Shown here piece by piece: positions 24,256 to 33,225 of a stretch of 50,854 nt of DNA. Position 1 is the first letter of the stretch, and the number at the start of each line of letters is the position of its first letter. The stretch covers positions 215,044 to 265,897 of the forward strand of contig NZ_KB890436.1 of assembly GCF_000373105.1 (NCBI RefSeq), given 5' to 3'. The notes beneath the pieces were generated by a model, which had not been told where the DNA came from, ran no database searches, and saw only the letters and a program-made list of their open reading frames with translations. The DNA comes from Neolewinella persica DSM 23188. Its GTDB lineage: Bacteria; Bacteroidota; Bacteroidia; Chitinophagales; Saprospiraceae. Both the position numbers and the translations under genes were made by a program.

Positions 24256-25551
24256 ATGAAACAACTATTGAAGGACTATCGATTATTTGCCCTTTTTGCC
24301 CTGCTTTTTTTTACCCCAGACCTCTTTGCTCAGGTAGCGTGTGGTGGCACCACTTCGTTTCAAATCCTCCATTTTACCCGGACGGAAGGCTTTAACCACG
24401 GAACTAAGTCGGAAAGCCGGACGATGTTCGAGGAAATTGGGGCAGCGCAAAATTTCACGGTGGTAAACAGTGATAGCGAAAGTGCTTTTGATGACCTGGC
24501 TACCCTGATGAACTATGAAGTGATCGTATTCGCCAATACCAGTGGTAACATCTCTTTCTCTGCAACTCAGAAAATGAACCTCGAAAGCTACGTGGCTGGT
24601 GGCGGTGGCGTGCTCGGTATCCATGCGGCTACCGACATGTACCGTAACGCCAGCTATCCGTTCTATACGCAGTTGATGGGTGGCTCCCGCCGGAACTCTC
24701 CCGCGCATACGAGCAATAATTTCATGGGCACAATGGATAAGGTCGGGACACATCCCAGTACCGCCAACCTCCCTGACCCGTGGATGAAAGAGGAGGAATA
24801 TTATTACTGGCCGGACACTGGCCTGGTGGCCAACATCGTGCCCGTGCTGGAGGTTCGTTCCACGGGCTCCAACAGCTACGATGCAATACGGCCAGCTAGT
24901 TGGTACCAGGAATTTCCTTCCGGTGCGCGCTCTTTTTACACTACCCTGGGGCACAAAAGAGAGAACTATACGGATGCAAATAATGAATTCAGGCAGCACC
25001 TGTCCGACGCTCTTTGCTGGCTCGTGGAGGCAGCGCCGATGAGTTTGCCGGTAACGGTACTTAATACCGAATTAGAAACAGTCGAAGGCCTTCACCGTAT
25101 TAGTTGGGAGATTGGGAGCGATGCGACTGGCAAGGTGGAGTTGCACGGCGGCTACGCTCGGGAAACGGCTACTTTACTGAAGTCTGTTCAAAGCACCGGC
25201 GACTTATTCGGGAGCGTGGAGCACCGTCCTGTCCGCCAAAACGAATGGTTCTACTACCGTCTTCGGTTTTTTGACGCTGACGGTTTACCCAACTGGAGCG
25301 CTTGGATGGCAGCGGCACCCTCGACGGAGTTTTCGGAGGCGGGGCCGCAGGTGCAATACGGAGTGGAAGGAGCAGTATTGGTCGTGCCAGCCGGAGGACC
25401 CTCGCAAGCGATCATCTACGATGCGTCGGGCAAAACGATCGGTGCGTTTGATCTGGTGGAGGGTCAAAATCCGCTCCCAGGCACTGAAACGGGTATTTAC
25501 GTGATTCGCTTCCCCTTTCAGCTAACGGGGCTGAAGTACACGATTCGTTAA
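24256..25551 (+). CDS. Secreted ThuA-like domain protein with T9SS sorting domain
   Basis: A 431-residue secreted protein. A signal peptide covers residues 1-26 (ending LFAQ). Residues 33-258 form a ThuA-like domain, related to class I glutamine-amidotransferase folds and linked in other bacteria to trehalose or sugar use: ILHFTRTEGFNHGTK, YEVIVFANTSG, VAGGGGVLGIHAATD, HPSTANLPDPW and FYTTLGHKRENY. A C-terminal region (about 265-431) has a beta domain and ends in a T9SS-type tail (AIIYDASGKTIGAFDL, TGIYVIRFP). The linker before the tail, EAGPQVQ, is encoded by a copy of the 18-bp motif at 25338. The htrA gene follows 51 bp downstream. The substrate is unknown. Confidence 0.88.
   Translation: MKQLLKDYRLFALFALLFFTPDLFAQVACGGTTSFQILHFTRTEGFNHGTKSESRTMFEEIGAAQNFTVVNSDSESAFDDLATLMNYEVIVFANTSGNISFSATQKMNLESYVAGGGGVLGIHAATDMYRNASYPFYTQLMGGSRRNSPAHTSNNFMGTMDKVGTHPSTANLPDPWMKEEEYYYWPDTGLVANIVPVLEVRSTGSNSYDAIRPASWYQEFPSGARSFYTTLGHKRENYTDANNEFRQHLSDALCWLVEAAPMSLPVTVLNTELETVEGLHRISWEIGSDATGKVELHGGYARETATLLKSVQSTGDLFGSVEHRPVRQNEWFYYRLRFFDADGLPNWSAWMAAAPSTEFSEAGPQVQYGVEGAVLVVPAGGPSQAIIYDASGKTIGAFDLVEGQNPLPGTETGIYVIRFPFQLTGLKYTIR
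25338..25355 (+). repeat. 18-bp motif inside the ThuA-like gene
   Basis: An exact GGCGGGGCCGCAGGTGCA lies in coding sequence, where it encodes the linker residues GPQVQ. It is one member of an inverted pair with 25698. Confidence 0.95.
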
Positions 25552-25602
25552 GGTTTATTAACCTTTTCGATTAAACTCAACCCTTGCTTTTTTGCGTTAT
25601 AG

Positions 25603-26766
25603 ATGACCAGACAAAACATCCAGAACGTGAAGAATTTCCTGCTATCCTTCGTTATTGTCCTGGCGGCCTTCGCCGCCGGTCGGTACGTCTTCCCCACTGC
25701 ACCTGCGGCCCCGCCTACTGAACAGACGGTGGCAACTACCGAAACGCTTTCCGTTAATCGGGGGAGTAGCCCGGAGTTTACGGCCATGACCCCGGAAGAG
25801 GCCCTCACTTATACGCCCTCAGAACTGCATACTATCAAGTTGTTCGAAGAGGCCTCACCATCCGTTTGCTACATCACCACCAAGGCCCAACGGCGCAGTT
25901 TCTGGACGCGCGACGTTACGGAAGTGGAGGCGGGGTCCGGCTCAGGTTTTGTTTGGGATAATTCGGGGCACATCATCACCAATTACCACGTGATCAAAGG
26001 AGCTAGTAAAGCGATCGTCACGCTGGCTGGCGGTGAAAGTTACGAAGCCACCTTGGTGGGCGTAGCCAAAGAAAAAGACCTCGCCGTACTTAAGGTAGAC
26101 GCTCCGGCGCGGGAGCTGCAGCCCATTCCTGTCGGGACTTCCGAAGGCGTTCGCGTCGGGCAATCGGTCTATGCTATTGGCAACCCCTTTGGCCTCGACC
26201 AAACCCTGACGACGGGCATTGTCTCGGCCCTCGACCGTGAGATCAATAGCCAGGCCAACGTTCCCATCGCCGGAGTAATCCAGTCCGACGCAGCCATTAA
26301 TCCCGGTAACTCAGGTGGGCCTTTGCTCGACAGTAAAGGGCTGCTGATCGGCGTGAATACCGCCATTTACAGTCCATCCGGTGCTTCTGCGGGCATTGGT
26401 TTTAGCATCCCTGTGGATGTAGTTCGCTCCGTAATCCCCGACCTGATTCGCTACGGCGAAATCCGCCGTGCTACCCTGGGGGCCGAATTTTATATGCTGA
26501 ACCGCGGTGCGGGCCTGGCCTTTTATAAGCTTTCTCCCTCCGGCCCGGCAGCGATCAGCGGCATTCGCGGTATCAGCCGGGATGACCGGGGTAACCTGGT
26601 GCTGGGTGATGTGCTTTTGGGCATTAACGGCAAGCCCGTCCGTACCAATACTGAAGTTTTTCTGGAGATGGAAAAGTATAACCCAGGAGAATCCGTTCGG
26701 CTGAATGTCATCCGGGATGAACGGGAGGTGGAGATCAAAGTCATGCTTGGTAGTACGGTGGAGTAA
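25603..26766 (+). CDS. Membrane-anchored trypsin-like protease, HtrA/DegS type
   Basis: A periplasmic quality-control or regulatory serine protease of 387 residues. One N-terminal TM anchor lies at about 12-30 (FLLSFVIVLAAFAAGRYVF), followed by a low-complexity linker (TAPAAPPTEQ) encoded by an 18-bp repeat copy. The protease domain (about 72-285) has catalytic His129 (TNYHVIKG), Asp159 (KEKDLAVLKV) and Ser237 (NPGNSGGPL). One PDZ domain (about 290-380) has LGDVLLGINGKPV. A single PDZ and an anchor resemble DegS more than DegP. The start is the ATG at 25603, 51 bp after the previous stop, so cotranscription with the ThuA-like gene is possible. Confidence 0.95.
   Translation: MTRQNIQNVKNFLLSFVIVLAAFAAGRYVFPTAPAAPPTEQTVATTETLSVNRGSSPEFTAMTPEEALTYTPSELHTIKLFEEASPSVCYITTKAQRRSFWTRDVTEVEAGSGSGFVWDNSGHIITNYHVIKGASKAIVTLAGGESYEATLVGVAKEKDLAVLKVDAPARELQPIPVGTSEGVRVGQSVYAIGNPFGLDQTLTTGIVSALDREINSQANVPIAGVIQSDAAINPGNSGGPLLDSKGLLIGVNTAIYSPSGASAGIGFSIPVDVVRSVIPDLIRYGEIRRATLGAEFYMLNRGAGLAFYKLSPSGPAAISGIRGISRDDRGNLVLGDVLLGINGKPVRTNTEVFLEMEKYNPGESVRLNVIRDEREVEIKVMLGSTVE
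25698..25715 (-). repeat. 18-bp motif inside the htrA-type gene
   Basis: The exact reverse complement TGCACCTGCGGCCCCGCC lies in the linker after the TM anchor, where it encodes APAAPP. It is in inverted orientation to the copy at 25338, 342 bp away. Confidence 0.95.
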
Positions 26767-27023
26767 GTGCTGGTCCTGTTGACCATTGATCCGTGTTAAT
26801 TGTGAGAAGCCATGCGGCCTACTGCTGGACGGGAAGACCCAATTGCAGCATTCCTGAATGGTAATTGTAAGTAGGAATAGTATAGGTAGAGGCTAAGGTA
26901 TTTTACCTGAAGTTTTGCCAGCACTACCTTTACCCTTAATAATATTGGCTTGTCCTTATTTCACTACCAGTGTAAATGGTCAGGATGAGGCATACTCTCA
27001 TATTCCCTAAATTGGACTTAGTA

Positions 27024-27482
27024 ATGAAATTTTCTCGTTTAATTCTTATGACACTTGTTCTTGCCACCGGCTTTACCCTTCCACTGGCGGCACAATCCGA
27101 ATCCGACCTGCAGGAGCTCTTCATCGGCATCCTTGCTCAGATCAAAGTCGAAGGAAAAGTCGACGGTGATGGCGACATCGAGTTCGAATACCAAGACCGC
27201 TCCTATTTTCTGGAGGTCAATGAAAACGATACCGAATTCTATCGCCTGGTAATGCCTAACATCTGGCCTATTGAGTCAGAGTTGGAACGCCTCAAGGTTT
27301 TGAAAGCCGTCAATGAGGTTAATAAGACTAAAAAAGTGGCTAAGGCTTACGCCGTTAACGATAACGTTTGGCTCACCGTAGAAATGTTTATCGACAAGCC
27401 CGACAACTTCATCGGTTCGCTTGATCGTCAGTTTAAGGTGATCAACGAAGCGGTAGAGACGTTTGTTGAAGCAATGAAATAG
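27024..27482 (+). CDS. Small exported protein, YbjN-like
   Basis: A 152-residue protein with a signal peptide (residues 1-24, ending PLAAQ). The mature part is acidic, with alternating beta strands and helices: FEYQDRSYFLEVNENDTEFYR, a proline-containing VMPNIWPIE loop, LKAVNEVNKTKKVAKAYAV, and a helical end (FKVINEAVETFVEAM). This order resembles the YbjN / type III chaperone-like fold, which usually has no enzymatic role. The resemblance is weak to moderate. The start ATG 27024 is chosen for the signal peptide. It is a single gene; a small TTAATC-GCG-GATTAA hairpin lies 25 bp downstream, between it and the convergent peptidase gene. Confidence 0.75.
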   Translation: MKFSRLILMTLVLATGFTLPLAAQSESDLQELFIGILAQIKVEGKVDGDGDIEFEYQDRSYFLEVNENDTEFYRLVMPNIWPIESELERLKVLKAVNEVNKTKKVAKAYAVNDNVWLTVEMFIDKPDNFIGSLDRQFKVINEAVETFVEAMK

Positions 27483-27506
27483 GAGAAGCCTGGTGGCCTG
27501 CCAGTC

Positions 27507-27521
27507 TTAATCGCGGATTAA
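27507..27521. terminator. Small bidirectional hairpin between convergent genes
   Basis: TTAATC-GCG-GATTAA, a 6-bp stem in the short gap between the YbjN-like gene and the M28 peptidase gene. It is weak and could end transcription from either side. Confidence 0.4.
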
Positions 27522-27563
27522 TTCGACAAAGGACTTACAGCCCAAAGCACCAATAGCACCAAT

Positions 27564-29186
27564 TTACCGCTCGCGGTAAAACTCCGACCCCCTATCCCAC
27601 TTCGGCCAACCTTCACCGTTCGCCAGGCCAAGACCGAGCTTAAATAACAGTTCCCCGTCTTGCACAGCGCCGCCGAGCGGCCAATCACCTGGAGCATACT
27701 GGTCTGATGGCTGGTGGTAGCGGGTAGCGACGAACTCATCCTGCTTTCCTTTGGCATAGTCGCGGCCCAGCGTCGCGTGTTCGTAGCCGCCAGTGGCGTA
27801 TAACACCGGGATGCCGGCTTTGGCGAAATTAAAGTGGTCAGATCGGTAGAAGTAGCCCTTCTCTGGTTCCGGGTCAGCCTGGACGTAGCGCCCCTGCGCC
27901 TTTGCTTCAGTTTCGGCCAGGTCATCCATTTCCGAATGCCCCAGGCCGGTAATGGTCAGGTCTTTGGCCGGGCCGATGGGGTTGATGCCATCGATGTTGA
28001 TGTTGGCGACCGTCTTCGCCAATGGGAAGATCGGATTCCGGACGTAGTAGTCGCTGCCCCAAAGTCCCTGCTCTTCGGCGGTGACGAAGAGGAAAACTAC
28101 CGTCCGGGCCGGGGGCTCGGGCAGCTTCGTATAAGCTTCGGCAATGGCCAATAGCTGGGAAGTACCCGAAGCGTTATCGAGGGCGCCGTTGTAAATCGAG
28201 TCGCCGTTGACGGCGGGACCAACGCCGATGTGGTCCCAGTGGGCGGTATAGACAATGTATTCTTCTGGCCTGGTCGCACCGGGCAGGGTCGCGATGATGT
28301 TGTTGGATTTGTCGCGGCGCAGCTCGTTTTTTGCCCAGGTGTTCAATTGGGTGTTCAAAGGGATGGCGGTAAACCCGGGTTTGGTGGCCAGTCCGAACCA
28401 TCCGGTAACGTCTGGTCGGGTAGTGGCAAACAATTTTCTGGCAGCGTCGAGTGTAATCCATCCGGCAAGGTCAAGCTTCGGGCTGCCGTCCTCTTCCAGT
28501 GTCAGGCGGGTTCCGGACCACGAGCTTTCAACGACGAACCAGGGGTAACCAGCCGCACCTTTTTCGTGGATGATCAGGCAGGCTGCGGCACCCTGCCTGG
28601 CCGCTTCGGCGTACTTATAATCCCAACGGCCGTAGTAGGTCATTTCCTTGCCTTTAAAGAGCGTGGTGTCTTCGGTGTAATAGCCGGGGTCATTGACCAT
28701 CACGACAACGGTTTTTCCCTTTACGTCCAACCCTTCGTAATCGTTCCAGCCGTACTCCGGGGCTACGATGCCGAACCCGGCGAAGATCATGTCTGATTGA
28801 GTCACGATGTTTTCTTCTTGCGCCTTGTCGCTATAGGTCATGTAGTCCGCCCCGAGCTTCCAAAGCAGGTTTTTACCCTTTGCTTTTATTTCGATCGTTT
28901 CCGCAGAGGTTCCGATAATTTCGATCATCGGCACCTCCTGGCGATAACCTTTACCGTTGCCGGGGGATAAACCCAGCGCTTGTAGCTCTGTCTCCAGATA
29001 ATCCAGTGTGAGGGTTTCACCTTCACTGAAGGGTAGGCGGCCGCCGTACCGGTCAGAGGCTAATTCGGCCAGGTGCCGGTCGATGGTCGCCGAGTCGATG
29101 AGGGGCGCGTTGGCATCAGTAACGTTTTCGGGGGCGGGGCCGCAGGATGCAAGCAGGAGGAACAGGAAGCAGGGGAGGAAGCGCAT
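27564..29186 (-). CDS. M28-family metallopeptidase lipoprotein with PA domain
   Basis: A zinc aminopeptidase of 540 residues, anchored as a lipoprotein (MRFLPCFLFLLLASCGPAP, lipobox LASC). A protease-associated (PA) domain lies at about 100-230. The M28 domain (about 255-520) has zinc-ligand motifs YTAHWDHIG (near 315), GALDNASGTSQLL, FVTAEEQGLWGS (near 368), NINIDGINPIG and YRSDHFNFAKAGIPVLY (near 447). It probably removes N-terminal residues from peptides at the cell surface or in the periplasm. The lipobox codons lie within a variant 18-bp repeat copy (29133). It is convergent with the YbjN-like gene. The upstream gap has an imperfect TTGGTCTA-type array (29189-29222). Confidence 0.93.
   Translation of the reverse strand: MRFLPCFLFLLLASCGPAPENVTDANAPLIDSATIDRHLAELASDRYGGRLPFSEGETLTLDYLETELQALGLSPGNGKGYRQEVPMIEIIGTSAETIEIKAKGKNLLWKLGADYMTYSDKAQEENIVTQSDMIFAGFGIVAPEYGWNDYEGLDVKGKTVVVMVNDPGYYTEDTTLFKGKEMTYYGRWDYKYAEAARQGAAACLIIHEKGAAGYPWFVVESSWSGTRLTLEEDGSPKLDLAGWITLDAARKLFATTRPDVTGWFGLATKPGFTAIPLNTQLNTWAKNELRRDKSNNIIATLPGATRPEEYIVYTAHWDHIGVGPAVNGDSIYNGALDNASGTSQLLAIAEAYTKLPEPPARTVVFLFVTAEEQGLWGSDYYVRNPIFPLAKTVANINIDGINPIGPAKDLTITGLGHSEMDDLAETEAKAQGRYVQADPEPEKGYFYRSDHFNFAKAGIPVLYATGGYEHATLGRDYAKGKQDEFVATRYHQPSDQYAPGDWPLGGAVQDGELLFKLGLGLANGEGWPKWDRGSEFYRER
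29133..29151 (+). repeat. Variant 18-bp motif over the lipobox codons
   Basis: GGCGGGGCCGCAGGATGCA, the dispersed motif with one extra A. On the coding (minus) strand it encodes ASCGPA, which includes the lipid-modified cysteine of the M28 peptidase. Confidence 0.8.
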
Positions 29187-29325
29187 AAGTTGGTCTATTG
29201 GTCTGTTGGTGCTGGTCTATTGGGGGACGGAAAGGTAGAACATTCAGGTAATCTTTATAATTGGTAATGGTAACTTACAAAACAAGCACCTATCCCACAG
29301 CACTTTTTCAAGTAATACACTCATT

Positions 29326-30441
29326 ATGCATCAAATAATCATCTCGTTACTTGCGGTCTTCTTTTTGACTTCTTGTCAGCAAAGCCCTGAACCCAAAGCC
29401 CCCTCTGAACTGCTGCAAGAAGCCCAGCGGACCATTGATGAGGCTCAATCCATCAGCTTCACCAAGCACCTGGTCTACGATAATGCGTTCATTGGATCTG
29501 CGGATACCATGCAGACGAACGAGATTTTTTATCGTAACGAGGCTTCACCGATTGGGTATGATTTCCTGGCTGAAGATGAGGCGTATACCTTTTACCTGAT
29601 TGGTGAACTATCTAATGCCATAAACCACGAGGAGCGACGGATAACGAGTTATACCGCTGAAGAAACCAAAAGCGACTACGAAGATCCCAGGGGTTCCATG
29701 ATCGTAAGCAATGCACCATTCTATCTACTGAGCAAGGAAGAGTGGGTCTATGATTCGGATACAATATTTCAGGGACAACCTGCCCGGATGTACGCTTATA
29801 TCGATTATGAAAACCGGGAAGACAGCGTTCATTATTTACGCCAGGCCCGCTTGTTCCTTGATCCGGAAACGGGGCAACCGCTTGGTCACCAAACGTACCT
29901 GGCGGCCAATGGTGCGCCACATCAGATCATTACCTGTTGGTACGAGGATTACCGGACTGATCAGGAGGAGCCCTTGACGTTTGTGCTTCCGGAAGGCTAC
30001 ACGAAAATGTCTAACGAGGAGTATGAAGCAGGCCGGCAGGCTGGCGTGTTGACCGTAGGAGAACTCGCCCCAGACTTCTCAGCTACGACCATTACTGGAG
30101 AAGAGTTCACCCTTAGCGATTATCGGGGAAAGAAGGTCTTGCTCGATTTTTCTTTTGTTGGTTGCGGCGGCTGTGAGATGGCCATGAAAGAATTTAACCA
30201 TCCGGATTTCAAACTGCCCGATGATATGGTGGGGGTTTACCTCAGTCACCTGAATACGACCGCAGAAATCAAAAAGCACTTCGCTGAAAAAGGGATGCCT
30301 TTTCTTGCGATTCCTCGGGCGGAACGGCCGAATAAGGACTATGGTGTTTACCTGTACCCTACCTTTTTTGTCATCGATAAGCAGGGGGTGATCGAACGGG
30401 TGGAGTTGGGGTACGATCAGGGGTTTGGAGCTACGCTATAA
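29326..30441 (+). CDS. Thioredoxin-like (TlpA/ResA-type) lipoprotein
   Basis: A 371-residue envelope lipoprotein: signal sequence MHQIIISLLAVFFLTSC with lipobox LTSC. Residues about 30-235 form a domain like those before TlpA domains in Bacteroidota (outer-membrane-lipoprotein-like beta structure; DTIFQGQPARMYAYIDYE). Residues 242-371 are a thioredoxin-like domain: GELAPDFSATTITGEEFTLS, FSFVGCGGCEMAMKEF with a C-G-G-C centre at about 281-284, and YLYPTFFVIDKQGVIE with the cis-proline position. It may reduce or scavenge thiols in the periplasm. The CGGC centre is less common than CPxC. It ends abruptly after GYDQGFGATL, shortly after the fold's last strand. It is a single gene. Confidence 0.87.
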   Translation: MHQIIISLLAVFFLTSCQQSPEPKAPSELLQEAQRTIDEAQSISFTKHLVYDNAFIGSADTMQTNEIFYRNEASPIGYDFLAEDEAYTFYLIGELSNAINHEERRITSYTAEETKSDYEDPRGSMIVSNAPFYLLSKEEWVYDSDTIFQGQPARMYAYIDYENREDSVHYLRQARLFLDPETGQPLGHQTYLAANGAPHQIITCWYEDYRTDQEEPLTFVLPEGYTKMSNEEYEAGRQAGVLTVGELAPDFSATTITGEEFTLSDYRGKKVLLDFSFVGCGGCEMAMKEFNHPDFKLPDDMVGVYLSHLNTTAEIKKHFAEKGMPFLAIPRAERPNKDYGVYLYPTFFVIDKQGVIERVELGYDQGFGATL

Positions 30442-30708
30442 ACCGGGAAATTCGGTTGTGGGGCTTATTTGTGGGGTTGGCGGTTTGACGGCCTTGCGAT
30501 GCTGCTGGCCCCAAATGCTATCAACAACGCCGGTGAATAGAACGACCTGTGGGAAGGAGGAACGCTTTTCTACATCGCAGAGCAAGATTAATTCTGGCTT
30601 GGTTCTTTGCGCCCGTAGCCAGCAGGCGTGGAAACTTTAATGGTAATTGATAGGTGGACGAATGGGTTTGACGAGGAACCCGTCAATGGTTTGATGAAAT
30701 AGCGGGCA
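30442..30708. other. Intergenic region, nothing identified
   Basis: Lies between the thioredoxin-like gene and the convergent acetyltransferase. I see no gene, no tandem repeat, no 18-bp motif and no convincing hairpin, which makes it unusual here. Confidence 0.5.
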
Positions 30709-31227
30709 TTATCGCTTACGCCACCGCAACAACATTAACTCTTCCTCATCGCCCTCGATCCGAATCAACTCCGGTTCCCGGGTAAAACCGAGCTTTTCCA
30801 GCAACCGGATGCTTGGCTGGTTAATCGGTAAGGTGATGGCCAGTAATTCGGTATGGCCATGTTTTTGGGCATAAGCCATGTTGGAGATGGAAGCCTCGTG
30901 GGCGTAACCCTGTCGCTGGTACTGGTCCAGAAAGGCAAAGCCGAAGTCGGGCAGATCCAGCCCCGGGCGATCGTAGACGCCCGTATTCCCGATGATGGTA
31001 CCGTCGGTTTTCAGGCAGCAGAGCATGGGCCCACAGCCAGGTACTTCATAGCTTTTCAGGATACGGTCCGTGATGTACTCTTTGGCATCCTCCAGGGTAT
31101 AGACGCCACGGTCGCCGATGTTGTCTAGCCAGCCTTTACTATTGAGGAGCTCCAGAAAAAAGGGAGCGTCTTCGAGGGTGGCCCGGCGGAGGGTAAGGCG
31201 TTCGGTAGGCGAGGGTATGTCTATCAT
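30709..31227 (-). CDS. GNAT-family N-acetyltransferase (RimJ/RimL-like)
   Basis: A 172-residue acetyl-CoA-dependent transferase, cytoplasmic. It begins with the RimJ/RimL-like TERLTLRRATLEDAPFFLELL; then come AKEYITDRIL, GTIIGNTGVYDRPGL (strand pair), the acetyl-CoA loop region YQRQGYAHEASISNMAYAQ and the C-terminal NQPSIRLLEKLGFTREPELI. It probably acts on a small molecule or a protein N-terminus; which one cannot be read. The start ATG 31227 is chosen over upstream codons because the family motif starts right after it. It is followed by a gap and lies upstream of, and separate from, the chaperone genes on the same strand. Confidence 0.92.
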   Translation of the reverse strand: MIDIPSPTERLTLRRATLEDAPFFLELLNSKGWLDNIGDRGVYTLEDAKEYITDRILKSYEVPGCGPMLCCLKTDGTIIGNTGVYDRPGLDLPDFGFAFLDQYQRQGYAHEASISNMAYAQKHGHTELLAITLPINQPSIRLLEKLGFTREPELIRIEGDEEELMLLRWRKR

Positions 31228-31328
31228 AATTGTTACTTGACGGTAAAAGTCACAAATAGAATGTGACAAGCAGGGAAATTAGTTCTTTGTTTCCCTTTTA
31301 CGTCTTTTGGCAGCTTTTTTAGCACTTA

Positions 31329-31598
31329 TCAATCTATATCCTCAATGGCCATAAACCGCTCTCCTTCCAGCCGGTCGAGCAAATTCAAAATGATGTCTAT
31401 CCCCGCTGCATTTACGCCAAGGTCGGCGTGCAGCCGATAGGCGCGTTCTAAACGGGGAACTTCTGGTTCGGGGATGACGACCAGGTCATTCTGAAGATGG
31501 ACTTTGACGATGCCGTGCTCCAGAAACTCTTCGATGATCACCGTGTCGCACTGGTGAAAGGTACAAAACTGTTGAATGGTTACGTAGGTGATTGGCAT
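31329..31598 (-). CDS. cbpM: Chaperone modulator CbpM
   Basis: An 89-residue MerR-like helix protein that binds the J-domain of CbpA and inhibits it in E. coli. It starts MPITYVTIQQFCTFHQCDTVI, continues with EEFLEHGIVKV and ends with AGIDIILNLLDRLEGE, matching the family's pattern of a small winged-helix-like head and a leucine-rich helix. It begins 6 bp after the stop of cbpA on the same strand, which is the classic cbpA-cbpM operon. No DNA-binding role is expected. Confidence 0.88.
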   Translation of the reverse strand: MPITYVTIQQFCTFHQCDTVIIEEFLEHGIVKVHLQNDLVVIPEPEVPRLERAYRLHADLGVNAAGIDIILNLLDRLEGERFMAIEDID

Positions 31599-31603
31599 GG
31601 CGC

Positions 31604-32527
31604 TTAGGCTTTAGCAAGTTGCTCAAAAAGGGATTCTTGTGCCGGAGTGAGGGACTCTGGGAGGCGTACGTGAAGGTCAAGGAACAAATGACCGTCGCCG
31701 GAACCTTTGTATACGGGAAGCCCTTTACCCTTGAGGCGGATGCGTTTGCCATTTTGGCTCAGCTTGGGGATCGGAACGTTGACGGAGCCGGTTGGCGTAG
31801 TCACCGTCACCTTGCCACCGAGGACCATGGTGGTAAGGTCAACTTCATGTTTCTTGTAAAGGTCGGCACCTTTGCGTTCGTATTCGGAAGGAGTGCTGAC
31901 CCTGAAAGTTATGTAGAGGTCACCTGCAGGACCGCCACCAGCTCCCGGACCACCCTGACCCCGAAGACGCAAGGTCTGCCCGTCTTCTACACCGGCCGGA
32001 ATGGTTACACGCAATTGTTTGCCGCCGACGGTCAGTACTTGTTTATTGTCTTTCAGGATGTCCTCCATCCGAACACTCAGCGTTGCCTCAACGTCCTGTC
32101 CTCTCAAAGAGGACCTGCGTCGCTGGCCGCCACCGAAGGAGCCACCGCCAGCACCACCGAACATCTGACTGAAGAAGTCTGAAAAATCACCATCGTCACC
32201 ACCAGTTGTATAGGTGTAAGAACCGCGACCGCCGCCAAAAGGGTTTCCTCTCCCGGAACTGCCTCCGGGCCGCCCGCCAGCTTTCTCGAAGGCTTCGGCA
32301 TGTTCCCAGTCTTTACCGTATTTATCGTACTTCTTCCGTTTTTCCGGATCAGAGAGCACTTCATTGGCCTCGTTGATCTCTTTGAACTTACGCTCCGCTT
32401 CCTGATCACCAGGATTCACATCCGGGTGGAATTTGCGTGCAAGCTTACGGAAGGCCTTTTTAACAGCCTTTTCATCGGCGTCTTTAGGTACGCCGAGGGT
32501 CTGGTAGTAATCGATAAAGTTTGCCAT
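31604..32527 (-). CDS. cbpA: DnaJ-like co-chaperone CbpA (class B J-protein)
   Basis: A DnaK co-chaperone of 307 residues. The J-domain (1-70) has HPD at 34-36 ([10 protein letters not shown]). A Gly/Phe-rich linker (about 80-140; [24 protein letters not shown]) follows, then two beta-sandwich substrate-binding domains (about 145-307; [46 protein letters not shown]). The CxxCxGxG zinc motifs of true DnaJ are missing, so this is the CbpA type. It is followed by cbpM, its expected inhibitor. A long inverted repeat lies 84 bp upstream of the start (32611-32771); no CIRCE-type heat-shock operator was seen. Confidence 0.95.
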   Translation of the reverse strand: MANFIDYYQTLGVPKDADEKAVKKAFRKLARKFHPDVNPGDQEAERKFKEINEANEVLSDPEKRKKYDKYGKDWEHAEAFEKAGGRPGGSSGRGNPFGGGRGSYTYTTGGDDGDFSDFFSQMFGGAGGGSFGGGQRRRSSLRGQDVEATLSVRMEDILKDNKQVLTVGGKQLRVTIPAGVEDGQTLRLRGQGGPGAGGGPAGDLYITFRVSTPSEYERKGADLYKKHEVDLTTMVLGGKVTVTTPTGSVNVPIPKLSQNGKRIRLKGKGLPVYKGSGDGHLFLDLHVRLPESLTPAQESLFEQLAKA

Positions 32528-32610
32528 ATATCTTTTAAAAACGCACGAACCGGCAATGGGTTTCCTTGTTTTACAGGATTAAGGATCCGAATATCATAGT
32601 GCCCTGCTTA

Positions 32611-32771
32611 AGGGACGCCGTATAAATAACTTACTGGTTTTTGACCTGACGTTTTTGTTCTCACCGTTCTTAAAAATCCTTTACATAGCCTCAGTTACGG
32701 AAATGATTTTTAAGGACGGTGAGGGCAAAACAAGGCGGTCAAAAGGCGTAAGTTATTTATACGGCGTCCCT
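32611..32771. repeat. 161-bp inverted repeat (MITE-like)
   Basis: Two arms of about 68 bp: the outermost 24 bases are identical in inverse, starting AGGGACGCCGTATAAATAAC and ending with its complement. The inner arms are about 80 % matched (TTTTTGACC, TCTCACCGTTCTTAAAAATC). The central gap is about 25 bp. It lies between two diverging genes, cbpA and a lipoprotein gene. No coding capacity. This is the plan of a miniature inverted-repeat element. Confidence 0.9.
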
Positions 32772-32852
32772 AAGGAACCGTTAAAGCGTGACCGTTCACA
32801 AACGGCAGCTTATGGCCCCCCGACTAACCAGTCGAACCAATACAATAATACC

Positions 32853-33221
32853 ATGAAACACGTTTTGTCTTTTTGCTTCTTCGGTCTGCTTATCCTTTCG
32901 TGTGATAAGAGCCAAAGCCCTCCCGACGGCCTGGAAGTCGGTCAGACGTTTACGGTAAACGATACCCGTATCACCTTCTCCCAGGTTGAAAATGATAGCC
33001 GTTGCCCGTGCGAAGCAGATTGTATTTGGGAAGGAGTAGCCACGGTTCGCCTGCTGGCGGGGAGTGACACGCTCAGGGTTTATACCACAGACAACGGGGG
33101 ATTCTCCAAGACCACGACGTTTGAGGACAAGACCATTCGCCTCGTTTCCTTACTGCCAGAACCCTGTAACGGTCAGCCAGATAGCCAGGACGATTACCGG
33201 CTGAAGATTGCAGTGGAGTAA
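32853..33221 (+). CDS. Small lipoprotein with CPCExxC motif, paralogue 1
   Basis: A 122-residue lipoprotein: MKHVLSFCFFGLLILSCDKS, lipobox LILSC. The mature part is a beta-rich domain with VENDSRCPCEADCIWEG, followed by alternating strands and LLPEPCNGQPD. A DSRCPxxxxCxWxG signature is common in small Bacteroidota lipoproteins of unknown role; paired cysteines probably form disulfides in the periplasm or outer membrane. It is homologous to the next gene (33374). The start ATG 32853 is chosen for the signal sequence; the open frame extends upstream into the inverted repeat, but that part is not coding-like. Confidence 0.85.
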   Translation: MKHVLSFCFFGLLILSCDKSQSPPDGLEVGQTFTVNDTRITFSQVENDSRCPCEADCIWEGVATVRLLAGSDTLRVYTTDNGGFSKTTTFEDKTIRLVSLLPEPCNGQPDSQDDYRLKIAVE

Positions 33222-33225
33222 GTTA

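Noticed and set aside
32655..32852. N-terminal extension of the first CPCE lipoprotein
   Set aside because: It reads through the right arm of the 161-bp inverted repeat. The signal sequence with lipobox begins at 32853.
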